Notes: generated by a model not told the origin, from the letters alone. Shown: positions 1 to 11,369, numbered from the stretch's first letter. The stretch: DNA of 64,000 nt from Guyparkeria sp. WRN-7 (GCF_001641825.1 NZ_LRFH01000002.1:216669-280668); one strand, 5' to 3'. Translations and numbers: made by a program.

Positions 1-1081
1 CGCCGGCCAGTACCTCGTCGAGTGCAGTCAGCAGGGCCGCATTCTGCGACTCGCTGCCGATGGTGATCCGCAGGTGATCGCCGATGCGCGGCTTGTCGAA
101 ATGACGCACGATCACGCGCCGTTCCCGCAGCCCGGCGGCCAGTTCCGCGCCCGTCCGGCTGCTGTGCCGCGCGAGCACGAAGTTGGCTGCCGACGGCAGC
201 ACCTCGAAGCCGCGGGACTCGAGATCCGCGCTCAGCTGCTCGCGCATGGCGACAACCGCATCGCGCGTCTCGCGGAAGTAGGCCTCGTCGGCGAAAGCGG
301 CGATCGCACCGGCACTGGCCAGCCGGTCGACCGGATAGGAGTTGAAGCTGTCCTTGACGCGGGTGAGCCCCTCGATCAGGCCGCTGTCGCCGATGGCGAA
401 GCCGACGCGAAGCCCGGCAAGAGAACGCGACTTGGACAGTGTCTGGGTGACCAGCAGATTGGGATAGCTGTCCACCAGGCCCACGGCGGACTCGCCGCCG
501 AAGTCGACGTAGGCCTCGTCGATCACCACGGCGCAGTCATGGAAGTGCGAGGCCAGGCGCTCGACCTGGTCGATCGCGAGCAGGCGCCCCGTGGGCGCAT
601 TCGGGTTGGGCAGGATCACGCCCCCGACACTCGCGGGGTCGATGGCACACAAGGACTCGACGTCCACGGCCAGCTCGTCATCGAGCGGGACGATCCGCGG
701 CTCGATGTCGAACAGGCGGCAGTAGACGGGGTAGAACGAGTAGGTGATGTCCGGGAAGACCAGTGGTCGACCGCGCTGGAACAGGGCGCGGAACAGAAAC
801 CCCAGCACCTCGTCCGAGCCGTTGCCGACGAACACCTGGGCGTCGGTCACGCCGTGGTAGTCGGCGATGGCCGCACGCAGTGCCTGGCTGCTCGGATCGG
901 GATACAGGCGCAGCCCGTCGTCGGCGGCGTCGTTGATGGCCTCGATCACCCGCGGTGACGGCGGGAACGGGTTCTCGTTGGTATTGAGCTTCACCAGGTC
1001 GGCGATCTTGGGCTGCTCGCCGGGTACGTACGGCGAGAGAGCACCGAGATCATCGGACCAGAAGGCATTCGACTGCGCCAT
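1..1081 (-). CDS. hisC: Histidinol-phosphate aminotransferase, 3' end cut by window edge
   Basis: PLP-dependent aminotransferase that converts imidazole-acetol phosphate to histidinol phosphate in cytosolic histidine synthesis. About 360 residues are visible, close to the usual 350-370, so only the last few are missing. The conceptual translation shows the N-terminal [12 protein letters not shown] segment typical of His[17 protein letters not shown], the DEAYVDF segment with the PLP-pyridine Asp, and the Schiff-base Lys in [12 protein letters not shown]. The ATG at 1081-1079 lies 3 bp after the hisD stop, so hisC is the last visible gene of a hisG-hisD-hisC run. Family assignment is firm; HisC rather than a related aromatic aminotransferase is supported by the his neighbours. 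Confidence 0.95.
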   Translation of the reverse strand, partial: MAQSNAFWSDDLGALSPYVPGEQPKIADLVKLNTNENPFPPSPRVIEAINDAADDGLRLYPDPSSQALRAAIADYHGVTDAQVFVGNGSDEVLGFLFRALFQRGRPLVFPDITYSFYPVYCRLFDIEPRIVPLDDELAVDVESLCAIDPASVGGVILPNPNAPTGRLLAIDQVERLASHFHDCAVVIDEAYVDFGGESAVGLVDSYPNLLVTQTLSKSRSLAGLRVGFAIGDSGLIEGLTRVKDSFNSYPVDRLASAGAIAAFADEAYFRETRDAVVAMREQLSADLESRGFEVLPSAANFVLARHSSRTGAELAAGLRERRVIVRHFDKPRIGDHLRITIGSESQNAALLTALDEVLAG

Positions 1082-1084
1082 CGT

Positions 1085-2386
1085 TCAGTCCCCGGATTCA
1101 ACCCGGTAGCGGGCGGACTGGGCGTGTGCTTCCAGCCCCTCGGCACGGGCAAGCCGGTCGGCGACCTGCCCCAGTTCGGCGGCGCCCTCGGCCGAGCAGT
1201 GAATGATGCTCGAGCGCTTCTGGAAGTCGTATACCCCCAGCGGCGAGGAGAAGCGCGCGGTACCCGAGGTGGGGAGGACGTGATTCGGCCCGGCGCAGTA
1301 GTCGCCCAGCGCCTCGGCGGTGTAGCGGCCGACGAAGATCGCCCCGGCATTGCGGATCTCGCCCAGGCGCTCCTCGGCACCCGCGAACGACAGTTCGAGG
1401 TGCTCGGGGGCAATGCGGTTGGTCAGCTCGATCGCCTGGTCGATGTCGGCGACCTCGATCAGCGCGCCGCGCGATTCCAGCGCCTTGGCGATGATCTCGG
1501 CCCGCGGCTGCTCGGGAAGCAGGCGCTCGATCGAGGCGGCCACCGTGTCGAGGAAGTCCGGGTCGTGCGCGACCAGGATGGCCTGGGCCTGCTCGTCGTG
1601 CTCGGCCTGCGAGAACAGGTCCATCGCGATCCAGTCGGGATCGGTGTGTCCGTCGCAGACGATCAGGATCTCGGAAGGACCGGCGATCATGTCGATGCCC
1701 ACCCGGCCGAAGACCTCGCGCTTGGCCGCGGCGACGAAGATGTTGCCCGGACCAACGATCTTGTCGACCGCCGGGATGGTCTCGGTGCCGAAGGCGAGCG
1801 CGGCCACGGCCTGCGCCCCGCCGACGGTGAACACCCGGTCGACTCCGGCAATGCGCGCGGCGGCGAGCACGGTGTCATTCTGCACGCCGTCCGGCGTGGG
1901 CACGACCATCACCACCTGCGCGACGCCGGCGACCTTGGCCGGAATGGCGTTCATCAGCACGGACGAGGGATACGCGGCCTTGCCGCCCGGGACGTACAGA
2001 CCGACCCGGTCGAGCGGCGTGACCTGCTGGCCGAGGACGTTGCCGTTGGCCTCGGTGTACGACCAGCTCTCGCCCTTCTGGCGCTCGGCATAGGCGCGCA
2101 GACGCCCGGCGGCCAGTTCGAGCGCTTCGCGCACGTCCGCCGGGATGGCCTCGAGCGCCTGGTCGAGACGGTCGGCCGAGAGCTCCAGTGCCGCGGGGCT
2201 GTCGACATCGAGGCGGTCGAGCCGACGGGTGTGCTCTACCACCGCCTCGTCACCGCGCTTGCGCACGTCGGCAAGGATATCGCGAACAATGCCCTCGACC
2301 CGGTCGTCGGCAACACCGGACCAGTCAAGCAGCTCGTCGAGTTGGCGATCGAAGCCCGCGGCGCGGGCGTTCATGCGACGGATCAT
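1085..2386 (-). CDS. hisD: Histidinol dehydrogenase
   Basis: NAD- and zinc-dependent enzyme that oxidises L-histidinol twice to L-histidine, the last step of the pathway. It is 433 residues, the family's usual length. Visible motifs are the zinc ligands in SQAEHDEQA, the catalytic Glu-His pair in [11 protein letters not shown], and the substrate-binding [14 protein letters not shown] near the C-terminus. Two starts are possible: GTG at 2389 (4-bp overlap with the hisG stop) or ATG at 2386 (1-bp overlap). I chose ATG 2386 because a GGAGGG ribosome site ends 6 nt before it but only 3 nt before the GTG. Translation is probably coupled to hisG. Confidence 0.96.
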   Translation of the reverse strand: MIRRMNARAAGFDRQLDELLDWSGVADDRVEGIVRDILADVRKRGDEAVVEHTRRLDRLDVDSPAALELSADRLDQALEAIPADVREALELAAGRLRAYAERQKGESWSYTEANGNVLGQQVTPLDRVGLYVPGGKAAYPSSVLMNAIPAKVAGVAQVVMVVPTPDGVQNDTVLAAARIAGVDRVFTVGGAQAVAALAFGTETIPAVDKIVGPGNIFVAAAKREVFGRVGIDMIAGPSEILIVCDGHTDPDWIAMDLFSQAEHDEQAQAILVAHDPDFLDTVAASIERLLPEQPRAEIIAKALESRGALIEVADIDQAIELTNRIAPEHLELSFAGAEERLGEIRNAGAIFVGRYTAEALGDYCAGPNHVLPTSGTARFSSPLGVYDFQKRSSIIHCSAEGAAELGQVADRLARAEGLEAHAQSARYRVESGD

Positions 2387-3027
2387 CACTTGCCCTCCAG
2401 GTACTGCTCCACCCGGTCGACGAAGTCGGTTACCCGGGCGTGCTTGAGCTTCTGCGCCGCGCGATTGACGATCAGGCGCGAGGAAATCTCGGCGATATGC
2501 TCGAGCGGCTCCAGGCCGTTGGCGCGCAGGGTGTTGCCGGTGTCGACCACGTCGACGATGCAGTCGCCCAGATCGACCAGGGGGGCGAGCTCCATCGAGC
2601 CGTACAGCTTGATCAGTTCGATCTGCCGCCCCCGGTCGGCGAAATAGGACTCGGCCGAACGGGTGTACTTGGTGGCGACACGGATGCGCCCTGCCCGATC
2701 AAGGGCACCGGGCTTGCCGGCCACCATCAGCTTGCACTGGGCGATCTTGAGATCGACCAGTTCGAACAGGCCCTCACCACCGTGCTCCATCAGCACGTCC
2801 TTGCCGGCCACGCCGATGTCGGCCGCGCCATGCTGGACGTAGGTCGGCACATCCGAGGCGCGCAGGATCAGCAGGCGCACGCTCGGATCGCTGGTCTCGA
2901 GGATCAGCTTGCGGCTCTTGTCCGGGTCCTCGAGCGGCTCGATGCCGACGGAGGCCAGCAGCGGCAGGGTTTCCTTGAAGATGCGCCCCTTGGAGAGCGC
3001 GACGACGATCTGGTCGGATTGGGACAT
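2386..3027 (-). CDS. hisG: ATP phosphoribosyltransferase, short catalytic form
   Basis: Commits ATP and PRPP to histidine synthesis by forming phosphoribosyl-ATP. At 213 residues it is the short form (HisG-S), which lacks the C-terminal ACT-like regulatory domain and in known cases works in a hetero-octamer with the HisRS-like subunit HisZ. No hisZ is in this window; in many gammaproteobacteria it lies elsewhere. The start region ([18 protein letters not shown]) and the PRPP-binding segment [20 protein letters not shown] fit the family. It starts 5 bp after murA and overlaps hisD. Feedback regulation by histidine would act through HisZ, by family knowledge. Confidence 0.95.
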   Translation of the reverse strand: MSQSDQIVVALSKGRIFKETLPLLASVGIEPLEDPDKSRKLILETSDPSVRLLILRASDVPTYVQHGAADIGVAGKDVLMEHGGEGLFELVDLKIAQCKLMVAGKPGALDRAGRIRVATKYTRSAESYFADRGRQIELIKLYGSMELAPLVDLGDCIVDVVDTGNTLRANGLEPLEHIAEISSRLIVNRAAQKLKHARVTDFVDRVEQYLEGK

Positions 3028-3032
3028 GGTGA

Positions 3033-4639
<1,607 letters not shown>

Positions 4640-4650
<11 letters not shown>

Positions 4651-5329
4651 TCTGCTCGCGCAGGGTGCGGATCAACCCGTCGACGCCGTCGCGCTGGATC
4701 TTCTGCGCGAAGCTGCCGCGGTAGTTGTTGACCAGGCTGATGCCGTCGACGATCACGTCATACGACTTCCATCCACCGTTCTCGGGGGCCATGCGGTAGG
4801 CCACCGGGATCACGCCCAGATCGCCTCCGACCACTTCCGTCTCGACGATCAGCTCGTCCTCGCCGCCGCCCGGCTTGGTGCCGGTGATGACGATGCTCTG
4901 GTCGCCCAGTTCGGAGAGCGGGCCGGCGTAGGTCCGCACGAGCAGCCGCTGGAACTGCTTGGTGAACGCCTCGCGTTGTGCCGGGCTGGCGCTGCGGTAG
5001 TAACGTCCCAGCACCAGCCGCGTCATGCGCTCGGCATCCACATGAGGCAACAGCAGGCGATCGACGATTGCCAGCAGCACCTCGGGATCCTCGCTCACCT
5101 CCTCCTGGTGCTCGCGAATCTCGCGGATCACCGCCTCGGCAGTCGACTCGACCAGCTCGCGCGCCTCGCTCTCGCTCGGTCCAGCCGATGTGTTCGGCGC
5201 GACTGCATTGCCATGATGATTGGCCTGGGCCGCCGCCGAGAATGCGGTCACCGGCGCGACGATCAGGGCCAGCAGGACGACATGGCGCAGTTGATGAAAC
5301 GGCTGCAAGAGACGGGTCGGGAACGGCAT
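4640..5329 (-). CDS. mlaC: MlaC-like periplasmic phospholipid-binding protein
   Basis: Periplasmic shuttle that carries phospholipid between the outer-membrane partner and the MlaFEDB complex (Tol-Tol-Ttg2 family). About 229 residues with a signal peptide ending near SAAAQA, then helices containing EVLLAIVDRLLLPHVDAERMTRLVLGRYYR, which is the usual MlaC start region, and the VIVDGISLVNNYRGSF segment near the C-terminus that is strongly conserved in the family. Two starts are possible: GTG 5341, overlapping the preceding TolC-like stop by 4 bp, or ATG 5329, which I prefer because it gives a normal signal peptide. Translation is likely coupled to the upstream gene either way. Confidence 0.92.
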
Positions 5330-5337
5330 AGTGAAGC

Positions 5338-6738
5338 TCACTGCGGGTAGTCACCGGTTGCCACGGCAAGGCGGGCAACGCTCATGTTGTAGTCGTTGAT
5401 GGCGCGGAAATAGTCGGCCTGGACCTCCGTATTGGCCTTGACCGCCTCGGCGACCTTGCCGCCGTCGATCAGGCCGGCCTGGAAGTCGAGGAAGCTCGAG
5501 ACCATCCACTTGCGGGTATTGTCCTTCGCGGTGTCGAGCGCGCGGATCTGCCGATCCAGACCATGGGCCTGATGGTAGGCCTCGGCCACCTGGAACGGGA
5601 TGCCCTGACGGGCCAGTTCGGCCTTGGCGACCACCGCCTGCAACTGGGCCTCCGAGTCACTGATGTTGGCGCGCACGACCCCGGGATTGAAATCCCACTT
5701 GATCCCGACGACCGGCGTGGCATACGTCTGGTTGAGCGGCTGATTGATGTACGGGTTGTTGAGTCGTTCGCGTCCCGGCGTGTACGTCGCCCCGGCAACC
5801 ACACCGGCGTAGAGGTTCGGGTAACGCTCGCTCTTGCGCGCCGCGACGTAATTTCGCATGGCTGCCTGGCCGTTCTCGGCCATCGCCATCTCGGGACGCT
5901 GCGCCAGCGCCCGATCCGCCAGCTCGGCCAATTCACGCTCCGGCAGGGCAACCGGCTCGATCCGCCGTTCGGCCACCTGGATCTCGGCGGCGATCGGTAC
6001 GCCGATGATGGTCTTGAGGCCATCGATGGCGATCGACTCGACGCTTTTCGCCTCGGCGAGGTAGCGCTCCAGACGCGCCGCCCCACTCTCGATCGCGTAG
6101 AGCTGGCTCATGGTCGCCCGGCCCTCGTCGACATCCTCACGCAGATCGTCACGGGTATCCTCGACCTTGCGTTTGACCCCCGCGAGCATCCGGCGGGTAT
6201 CGCGAGCAGCCAGGTAGCCCCAGTAGGCCCGACGGACGGTCAGCCAGGTCTCGGCGCGTGCCAGCGACACCTCGGATGCCTTGACGTCGCGGTTGAGGCG
6301 CGCGGCCTCGCCATAGTTCTCGAGCTTGCCGAAGGTGTAGAGCGGCTGGATGATCGAAGCGGTCAGGCCGGAGGTGACCGTGATGCCCTCGTCCAGCTCG
6401 TTGCCGTCATCACGCAGCGTGCAACCGCCTGCCGGGCAGGTGTTCGTGCCGTTGGTGAAGATGCCGTCGGAGGCCTTGGGCGCAAGCCCGGCAAACAGGT
6501 TGGCGGATACCCGCACGCCGCCCTCGCCCTGCACCCGTTCGATCAGGGCCTGGGCCCGGGCGACGTTGGCCCGCTGCTCGTCGATACGCGGGTCGCTGTT
6601 CAGCGCCATCTCGGTGGCCTGTGCCAGCGTGATGGGTTCGTTCGGCACCGCGGCGGCGACCGGGCCGGCAAGCGCGACCAGCGAGAGCGCCATGATGCCC
6701 CGGCAGCTGCGAGCGACGATTCCGTGACGTTTTTTCAT
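5338..6738 (-). CDS. TolC-family outer-membrane channel protein embedded in the mla operon
   Basis: A 466-residue outer-membrane efflux protein (OMF/TolC family). After a signal peptide ending near LAGPVAAA there are two internally repeated halves: the first begins ITLAQATEMALNSDPRIDEQRANV and the second with ERELAELADRALAQRPEMAMA, each running into long coiled helices (such as LARAETWLTVRRAYWGYLAA). The extracellular part of the first half holds a short disulfide-like CPAGGC. The ATG at 6738 overlaps the mlaD stop by 4 bp, and the gene's own stop overlaps a GTG before mlaC, so it is an integral part of the operon. Known mla operons carry no TolC; in some betaproteobacteria mlaA sits at a similar place. 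No MFP or RND pump gene is adjacent. The function with Mla is inferred from position only. Confidence 0.9.
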   Translation of the reverse strand: MKKRHGIVARSCRGIMALSLVALAGPVAAAVPNEPITLAQATEMALNSDPRIDEQRANVARAQALIERVQGEGGVRVSANLFAGLAPKASDGIFTNGTNTCPAGGCTLRDDGNELDEGITVTSGLTASIIQPLYTFGKLENYGEAARLNRDVKASEVSLARAETWLTVRRAYWGYLAARDTRRMLAGVKRKVEDTRDDLREDVDEGRATMSQLYAIESGAARLERYLAEAKSVESIAIDGLKTIIGVPIAAEIQVAERRIEPVALPERELAELADRALAQRPEMAMAENGQAAMRNYVAARKSERYPNLYAGVVAGATYTPGRERLNNPYINQPLNQTYATPVVGIKWDFNPGVVRANISDSEAQLQAVVAKAELARQGIPFQVAEAYHQAHGLDRQIRALDTAKDNTRKWMVSSFLDFQAGLIDGGKVAEAVKANTEVQADYFRAINDYNMSVARLAVATGDYPQ

Positions 6739-7193
6739 TCTTTTGCCTTGTCGAACAGGAACTTGGAAACCACGCTTTCGAGGATGATCGCCGACTGGGT
6801 CATGGTAATGCGATCGCCGTCCTCGAGCGATTCGAGCGCCCCTCCGGGCGAAATCTCGACGTACTGCGCGCCCAGCAGGCCGGCAGTATAGATATTGGCG
6901 AAAGAGTCCGTCGGCAGGTTGTCGTACTTGTCGTCGATCACCATGTGGACTTCCGCCTGGAAGGTCTGGGAATCGAGTTCGATCGAATCCACCCGGCCGA
7001 TGGTCAGCCCGGCCAGTTTGACCGGCGATTGCTCCGTCAGTCCACCGATATTGTCGAAGCGCGCGGTGATCTCGTAGCCGCTCACTCGGCTGGCGCCGAA
7101 ATTGCTCCACTGCAGCGCCATCACCATCAGGGCGGCGATCCCGGCGAGCACGAACAGCCCCACCACCAGTTCGACTCCGCGTTGCACATTCAT
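6735..7193 (-). CDS. mlaD: MlaD-like MCE-domain lipid-transport protein
   Basis: Inner-membrane anchored periplasmic MCE protein; in E. coli it forms a hexameric ring on MlaFE through which phospholipids pass. 152 residues: one N-terminal transmembrane helix (residues about 7-28) followed by one MCE domain with NIGGLTEQSPVKLAGLTIGRV and the downstream pore-loop region GLLGAQYVEISPGG. The start ATG 7193 lies 5 bp after the mlaE stop; a TTG at 7208 is possible but would overlap mlaE. The 3' end overlaps the TolC-like gene by 4 bp. Confidence 0.95.
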   Translation of the reverse strand: MNVQRGVELVVGLFVLAGIAALMVMALQWSNFGASRVSGYEITARFDNIGGLTEQSPVKLAGLTIGRVDSIELDSQTFQAEVHMVIDDKYDNLPTDSFANIYTAGLLGAQYVEISPGGALESLEDGDRITMTQSAIILESVVSKFLFDKAKE

Positions 7194-7197
7194 CCCA

Positions 7198-7986
7198 TCA
7201 CGCCCCAAACATGAAAGCTGTCATTACGAAATCCAGTCCCAGCACCGCAAGCGAGCTCAGGACCACGGTCTGCGTCGTCGCCCGCGCCATGCCGCTGGCC
7301 GTCGGCTCGGCGGTATAGCCCTCGTAGACGGCGATCAAGGCGATCACCGCGCCGAAGGCCACGGACTTGATCGCCCCGCCGCCGACGTCATCCCAGGCCT
7401 CCATCTGCTCGGCGATCTGCCCCCAATAGGAGGCCTGGTCGACGCCCAGCACCACCACGCCAATCAGATACCCGCCGATGATCCCCACCAAGGAGAACAG
7501 CGCGGCCAGCAACGGCACCGAAATCATCGCGCCCCAGAATCGCGGCCCGATGACCCGGCGCAACGGATCGACCGCCATCATCTCCAGCGCGGCGAGCTGC
7601 TCGGTGGTCTTCATCAACGCGATTTCCGCGGTGATCGCCGAACCGGCCCGACCGGCGAACAGCAACGCGGCGACCACCGGCCCCAGCTCCCGCACCAGCG
7701 AGAGCGCGACCATCACGCCGAGCGACTCGCTAGCATTGAAATTCGACAGGATGTTGTAGCCCTGCAGCCCCAGCACCAGGCCGACGAACCCGCCGGCCAC
7801 CAGGATGATCACCAGCGACAGCACGCCGGCGGCATAGACCTGCTGGGCGATATCGCGCGGCCGCGCCCAGCTGGGAATCAGCACCCAGGCCAGTTCGATG
7901 GCGAACAGCGCCATCGCGCCGGCATGACGCACCCCGCCGATCACCAGGCGACCAAGACGGGCAACCGGGTCGATAAATCGGTTCAT
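7198..7986 (-). CDS. mlaE: MlaE-like ABC transporter permease for phospholipid trafficking
   Basis: Integral inner-membrane permease of the Mla complex, 262 residues with an N-terminal amphipathic stretch and about five membrane helices. Visible family features are LVIILVAGGFVGLVLGLQGY, the acidic-loop segment ALMKTTEQLAALEMMAVDPLRRVIGPRFWG that couples to the ATPase, and the C-terminal VAFGAVIALIAVYEGYTAEP. It starts with ATG at 7986, overlapping the mlaF stop by 4 bp, and is followed by mlaD after 4 bp. MlaE lipid direction (retrograde versus anterograde) cannot be read from sequence. Confidence 0.96.
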   Translation of the reverse strand: MNRFIDPVARLGRLVIGGVRHAGAMALFAIELAWVLIPSWARPRDIAQQVYAAGVLSLVIILVAGGFVGLVLGLQGYNILSNFNASESLGVMVALSLVRELGPVVAALLFAGRAGSAITAEIALMKTTEQLAALEMMAVDPLRRVIGPRFWGAMISVPLLAALFSLVGIIGGYLIGVVVLGVDQASYWGQIAEQMEAWDDVGGGAIKSVAFGAVIALIAVYEGYTAEPTASGMARATTQTVVLSSLAVLGLDFVMTAFMFGA

Positions 7987-8783
7987 CGCGCCATCCCCAG
8001 ACCAAGATCAGCCGCCAGCGGCGTTTCCGCATCGCTCGCGTTGAGCGGCCCTTCCGCGGCCCCGTCGAGAAACTGTGCCAGCGCGGGCTCATCGTGCCGC
8101 TGGGCGAGCACCTCGTCGGGCGAGCCTCGACCGATCACCCGCCCGCCGGCAATCACGATCACCTGGTCGGCAATGCTCAGCGCCTCGCTGACATCGTGGG
8201 TCACGACGATGCTGGTCAGACCGAGCGCATCGTTGATGCGCCGGATCAGACGCAGCAACACGCCCATGCTGACCGGATCCTGCCCGGCGAACGGCTCGTC
8301 GTAGAGCATGATTTCCGGGTCGAGCGCCATGGCCCGCGCCAGTGCCGCCCGGCGCGCCATGCCGCCGGAAAGCTCGGCCGGGTACTTGTCCCGCGCGGCC
8401 CGCAGGCCGACCGCCTCCAGCTTGAACAGCACGATACGACGGATCAACGCTTCATCCAGCCGCGAGTGTGCCCGCAAGGGAAAGGCGACGTTCTCGCCCA
8501 CGGTCAGATCGGTGAACAGCGCCCCGTTCTGGAACAGCACCCCCATTCGCCGGCGCAGCGCATACAGCGCCTTGCGCCGGGCCCGCGACACCTCGGTGTC
8601 GTCAACGAGAACCCGGCCACTCGCCGGGCGCACCTGCCCGCCGATCAAGCGCAGCAATGTTGTCTTGCCGGTGCCCGACGGGCCGAGCACGGCGGTGACC
8701 TGGCCGCGCGGAAAACGCATGTCGACGCCGTCGAAGATTACCTGCGACCCGCGTGCGAAGCGCACGTCCTCGAGTTCGATCAT
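7983..8783 (-). CDS. mlaF: MlaF-like ABC transporter ATPase
   Basis: Cytoplasmic ATPase energising the Mla complex. 266 residues with Walker A GPSGTGKTT, Q-loop FQNGALF, signature LSGGMARR, Walker B IMLYDEPFAGQDP and switch His in VVTHDVSEAL. The C-terminal tail after about residue 245 is the extension through which MlaF clasps its neighbour in E. coli. I chose ATG 8783, which has an AGGGGAG site 9 nt upstream; an in-frame GTG at 8804 is possible. It is the first mla gene and follows an unknown gene by 23 bp. Confidence 0.96.
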   Translation of the reverse strand: MIELEDVRFARGSQVIFDGVDMRFPRGQVTAVLGPSGTGKTTLLRLIGGQVRPASGRVLVDDTEVSRARRKALYALRRRMGVLFQNGALFTDLTVGENVAFPLRAHSRLDEALIRRIVLFKLEAVGLRAARDKYPAELSGGMARRAALARAMALDPEIMLYDEPFAGQDPVSMGVLLRLIRRINDALGLTSIVVTHDVSEALSIADQVIVIAGGRVIGRGSPDEVLAQRHDEPALAQFLDGAAEGPLNASDAETPLAADLGLGMAR

Positions 8784-8806
8784 GCCGCTCGACTCCCCTG
8801 CCACGC

Positions 8807-9295
8807 TTAAAGACCCATCAACTCGACCAGCGTGCGGAGCCGATCGACCGTGGCCACCGATGGCGGGTCACCGTCGACGAACAGCGCGGCCTCAGCCGGC
8901 GCCTGGCCGGCGAAACGGTCGAGCCAGTCGCGCAGCATGGCGGCATCGTCGCTCGCGGGCACCAGACCGACCGACGCGCCGCGCACGTCGTCCTCCGGGC
9001 GCCAGACCGACGTGTCACTGTCCACGCGAATCACGCGGTGATACCCGCCGTCACAAACTTCGTCCCAGGCCGGCGACCAGGCGGCTGCCTCGACCACGAC
9101 GACAACCGGCGCGGGGGCTTCGGCAAGCTCGGCAAGGACGGTCTCGACATCCGGATCGTCCCCGGCCACCCACAGGGCATCCTGCTCGTTGAGGAGAAAG
9201 GCCACGCGCCATTCCGCCGGCATGTCCGGATCGAAGAAGCTCGATGCCAGTGCCGGGGATCGGCGTCGGCGCAGGCCGAGGTGTACCGCCTTCAT
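8807..9295 (-). CDS. Hypothetical protein upstream of mlaF
   Basis: Not recognised. 162 residues, acidic, without signal peptide or membrane helix. The sequence alternates predicted strands and helices (PVVVVVEAAAW, HRVIRVDSDTSVW), resembling a small alpha/beta fold, but no catalytic motif stands out. It begins with basic residues (LGLRRRRSP). It lies 23 bp before mlaF in the same orientation and 75 bp after the FGE-like gene, so it is probably transcribed with one or both; a role in envelope lipid transport would be guesswork. Confidence 0.7.
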   Translation of the reverse strand: MKAVHLGLRRRRSPALASSFFDPDMPAEWRVAFLLNEQDALWVAGDDPDVETVLAELAEAPAPVVVVVEAAAWSPAWDEVCDGGYHRVIRVDSDTSVWRPEDDVRGASVGLVPASDDAAMLRDWLDRFAGQAPAEAALFVDGDPPSVATVDRLRTLVELMGL

Positions 9296-9370
9296 GTCAG
9301 TTCGCCCACCGGTGGAAACGCTGGCGACGCGGCCTGCCGCCGCGCGCCTCGAGGCCGCGCATGATACACG

Positions 9371-10237
9371 TCATACGGTTTCCCCGATCTCCCGCACCAG
9401 GCGGAAACCCAGGTTGAGGTCGAATTCGTTGGCCTGGCGCGGTGTTCGGGAGGCACTGCGGCAGGCGCCGGGCGGATCGAACCACGACCCGCCGCGCACG
9501 GCTCGCAAACGGCTGTTGCGCGCATCAGCGCTGCGGTGTGCCTCGGCAGCCCTTCGCGGCCCGGCCGGGTAATGGTCACTCCAGTGGTCCTGGGTGAACT
9601 CCTGCACATTGCCATGCATCTCGTAGAGCCCCCAGGGGTTCGGCGGCAGGCTGCCCACCGCGACCGGCTTGCCAAGACCGCAGAGGAATAGCCCCCTTGT
9701 GCAGTGGATACCCCCGGCACAATTCACTTCCTGGCGCCGGATCCGGTCGCCGAAGCAGAACATCGTGTCGGTGCCCGCCCGGGCGGCGTACTCCCACTCC
9801 GCCTCGGTCGGCAGGCGGTAGCGCGCGCCGGTGATCTCGCTGAGCCACTCGGCATACGCCTCGGCATCCCTGGCCGAGACGTTGTACATCGGCAGTTCCG
9901 GATCGTTCCACGAATAGGGACGCGGCCGGCGGTGGCCGCTGGCCTCGACGAAGGCAAAGTATTCGCGGCGGCGAATGGCACCGCGGGTCATCGCGAACGG
10001 CTGGTCGACGCGGACCTCGTGGCGTGGCTGCTCGAACGAGCGCGCCTGGTGTTCGCTGGCGCGACTGCCCATCCAGTAGCCGCCCTCGGGAATGACGACC
10101 ACTTCCGGCGCCGCCTCGCCGCCGGCCGCACCATCGCGGAAGTAGACGTCAAGGCCGAGTCGCTCGGCCGCCTGCCGCTGCCGCTCGACTACCGGATCGT
10201 CGGACCCTGCCTGCGTGACCGTGGCTGCCGCCTGCAT
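9371..10237 (-). CDS. Formylglycine-generating-enzyme (SUMF1) domain protein
   Basis: 288-residue cytoplasmic protein dominated by one FGE-sulfatase domain from about residue 45: VVVIPEGGYWMGS, LPTEAEWEYAARAGTDT, a Cys-bearing stretch (residues around NCAGGIHC), PNPWGLYEMHGNV, LRAVRGGSWFDPPGACRSASR and the closing LNLGFRLVREIG. The family covers true formylglycine generators, EgtB-like sulfoxide synthases and accessory proteins; no sulfatase is nearby, so the substrate is unknown. The usual GNVWEW is GNVQEF here. It lacks a signal peptide. It is divergent from kdsD, with 127 bp between the starts. Confidence 0.85.
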   Translation of the reverse strand: MQAAATVTQAGSDDPVVERQRQAAERLGLDVYFRDGAAGGEAAPEVVVIPEGGYWMGSRASEHQARSFEQPRHEVRVDQPFAMTRGAIRRREYFAFVEASGHRRPRPYSWNDPELPMYNVSARDAEAYAEWLSEITGARYRLPTEAEWEYAARAGTDTMFCFGDRIRRQEVNCAGGIHCTRGLFLCGLGKPVAVGSLPPNPWGLYEMHGNVQEFTQDHWSDHYPAGPRRAAEAHRSADARNSRLRAVRGGSWFDPPGACRSASRTPRQANEFDLNLGFRLVREIGETV

Positions 10238-10315
10238 TCACTCACCTCCCGGGACTGACACGACCAACGGGGCAATCGAACCCCGTCCGTCGGCACGTCT
10301 GAAACACCGGCGAGC

Positions 10316-10343
10316 CTGACCCGACGCGCCGGACTGATATACT
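10316..10343 (+). promoter_or_regulatory. Candidate sigma-70 promoter for kdsD
   Basis: CTGACC at 10316-10321 and TATACT at 10338-10343 (one mismatch to TATAAT) are separated by 16 nt. Transcription would begin near 10350, about 15 nt before the kdsD start, and drive the kdsD-kdsC-lptCAB run. Confidence 0.5.
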
Positions 10344-10364
10344 CCGAAACCCGAAAATCTTAGC

Positions 10365-11369
10365 ATGCCGACCGGACCCCTCATGGAGCAAAAATCCCTG
10401 CATCCCGACAACCTCCTGCGCATGGCGCACGAGGTAATCGAGATCGAGAACCACGCCATCACAGCGCTGTCGTCGCGCCTCGACGAATCCTTCGTCGAGG
10501 CCTGTCGTCTGATGCTTGGCTGTGAAGGACGGGTGATCGTCATCGGCATGGGAAAGTCGGGCCATATCGGCGGCAAGATCGCCGCCACCCTGGCAAGCAC
10601 CGGGACGCCCGCGTTCTTCGTTCATCCGGGCGAGGCCAGCCACGGCGATCTCGGCATGATCACCGAACGCGACGTGGTCATGGCACTGTCGAATTCCGGC
10701 GAGACCGCCGAGATGCTTGCCATTCTGCCGGTGATCAAGCGCCTCGGCGTGGGCCTGCTGGCCATGACCGGCCGCCCCGACTCGACCCTGGCTCGTTCCG
10801 CGGACGTGCACCTGGACGTAGGCGTCGAGCGCGAGGCCTGCCCGCTCAACCTCGCCCCCACCGCCAGCACCACCACGACCCTGGTGATGGGCGATGCGCT
10901 CGCCGTCGCCCTGCTCGATGCGCGCGGCTTTCAGCCCGAGGATTTCGCCCTCTCGCACCCCGGCGGTTCGCTTGGCCGGCGCCTCCTGCTGCACGTCCGC
11001 GACGTGATGCACACCGGCGAGAAGCTCCCCCGCGTCGGACCCACCCAGAGCGTCAAGCAGGCCCTGTTGGTGATGTCCTCCGGGGGACTGGGCATGACGG
11101 CGGTGGTGGATGACGACGACCGACTGCTGGGACTGTTCACCGACGGCGACCTGCGCCGTCTGCTCGATCGCAGCGATTTCGACCTCGACTCGGCCATCGA
11201 GCGGGTAATGACGCCCGATCCGCGCACCTGCCGCGACAACGTCCTCGCCGCCGAGGCCATGGCGATCATGGAGCGCGACAAGATCAATGGCCTGCTGGTG
11301 GTCGACGAGCGCAAGCAGCTCGTCGGGGCACTCAACATGCACGATCTGCTGCGCGCGGGGGTCGCCTGA
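10365..11369 (+). CDS. kdsD: D-arabinose-5-phosphate isomerase
   Basis: Interconverts ribulose 5-phosphate and arabinose 5-phosphate, the first step towards Kdo for LPS. 334 residues: an N-terminal SIS domain (VIVIGMGKSGHIGGKIAATLAST, then LSNSGETAEM) and two C-terminal CBS domains (the second with DLRRLLD and VVDERKQLVGALNMHDL). Length and architecture match KdsD. Its stop overlaps the kdsC start by 1 bp. No clear ribosome site precedes ATG 10365, nor an alternative ATG at 10383. Confidence 0.96.
   Translation: MPTGPLMEQKSLHPDNLLRMAHEVIEIENHAITALSSRLDESFVEACRLMLGCEGRVIVIGMGKSGHIGGKIAATLASTGTPAFFVHPGEASHGDLGMITERDVVMALSNSGETAEMLAILPVIKRLGVGLLAMTGRPDSTLARSADVHLDVGVEREACPLNLAPTASTTTTLVMGDALAVALLDARGFQPEDFALSHPGGSLGRRLLLHVRDVMHTGEKLPRVGPTQSVKQALLVMSSGGLGMTAVVDDDDRLLGLFTDGDLRRLLDRSDFDLDSAIERVMTPDPRTCRDNVLAAEAMAIMERDKINGLLVVDERKQLVGALNMHDLLRAGVA

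Noticed and set aside
6739..7110. Upstream extension of the TolC-like gene
   Set aside because: The 124 extra residues are a second-frame reading of mlaD; the signal peptide and the ATG overlapping the mlaD stop show the real start.
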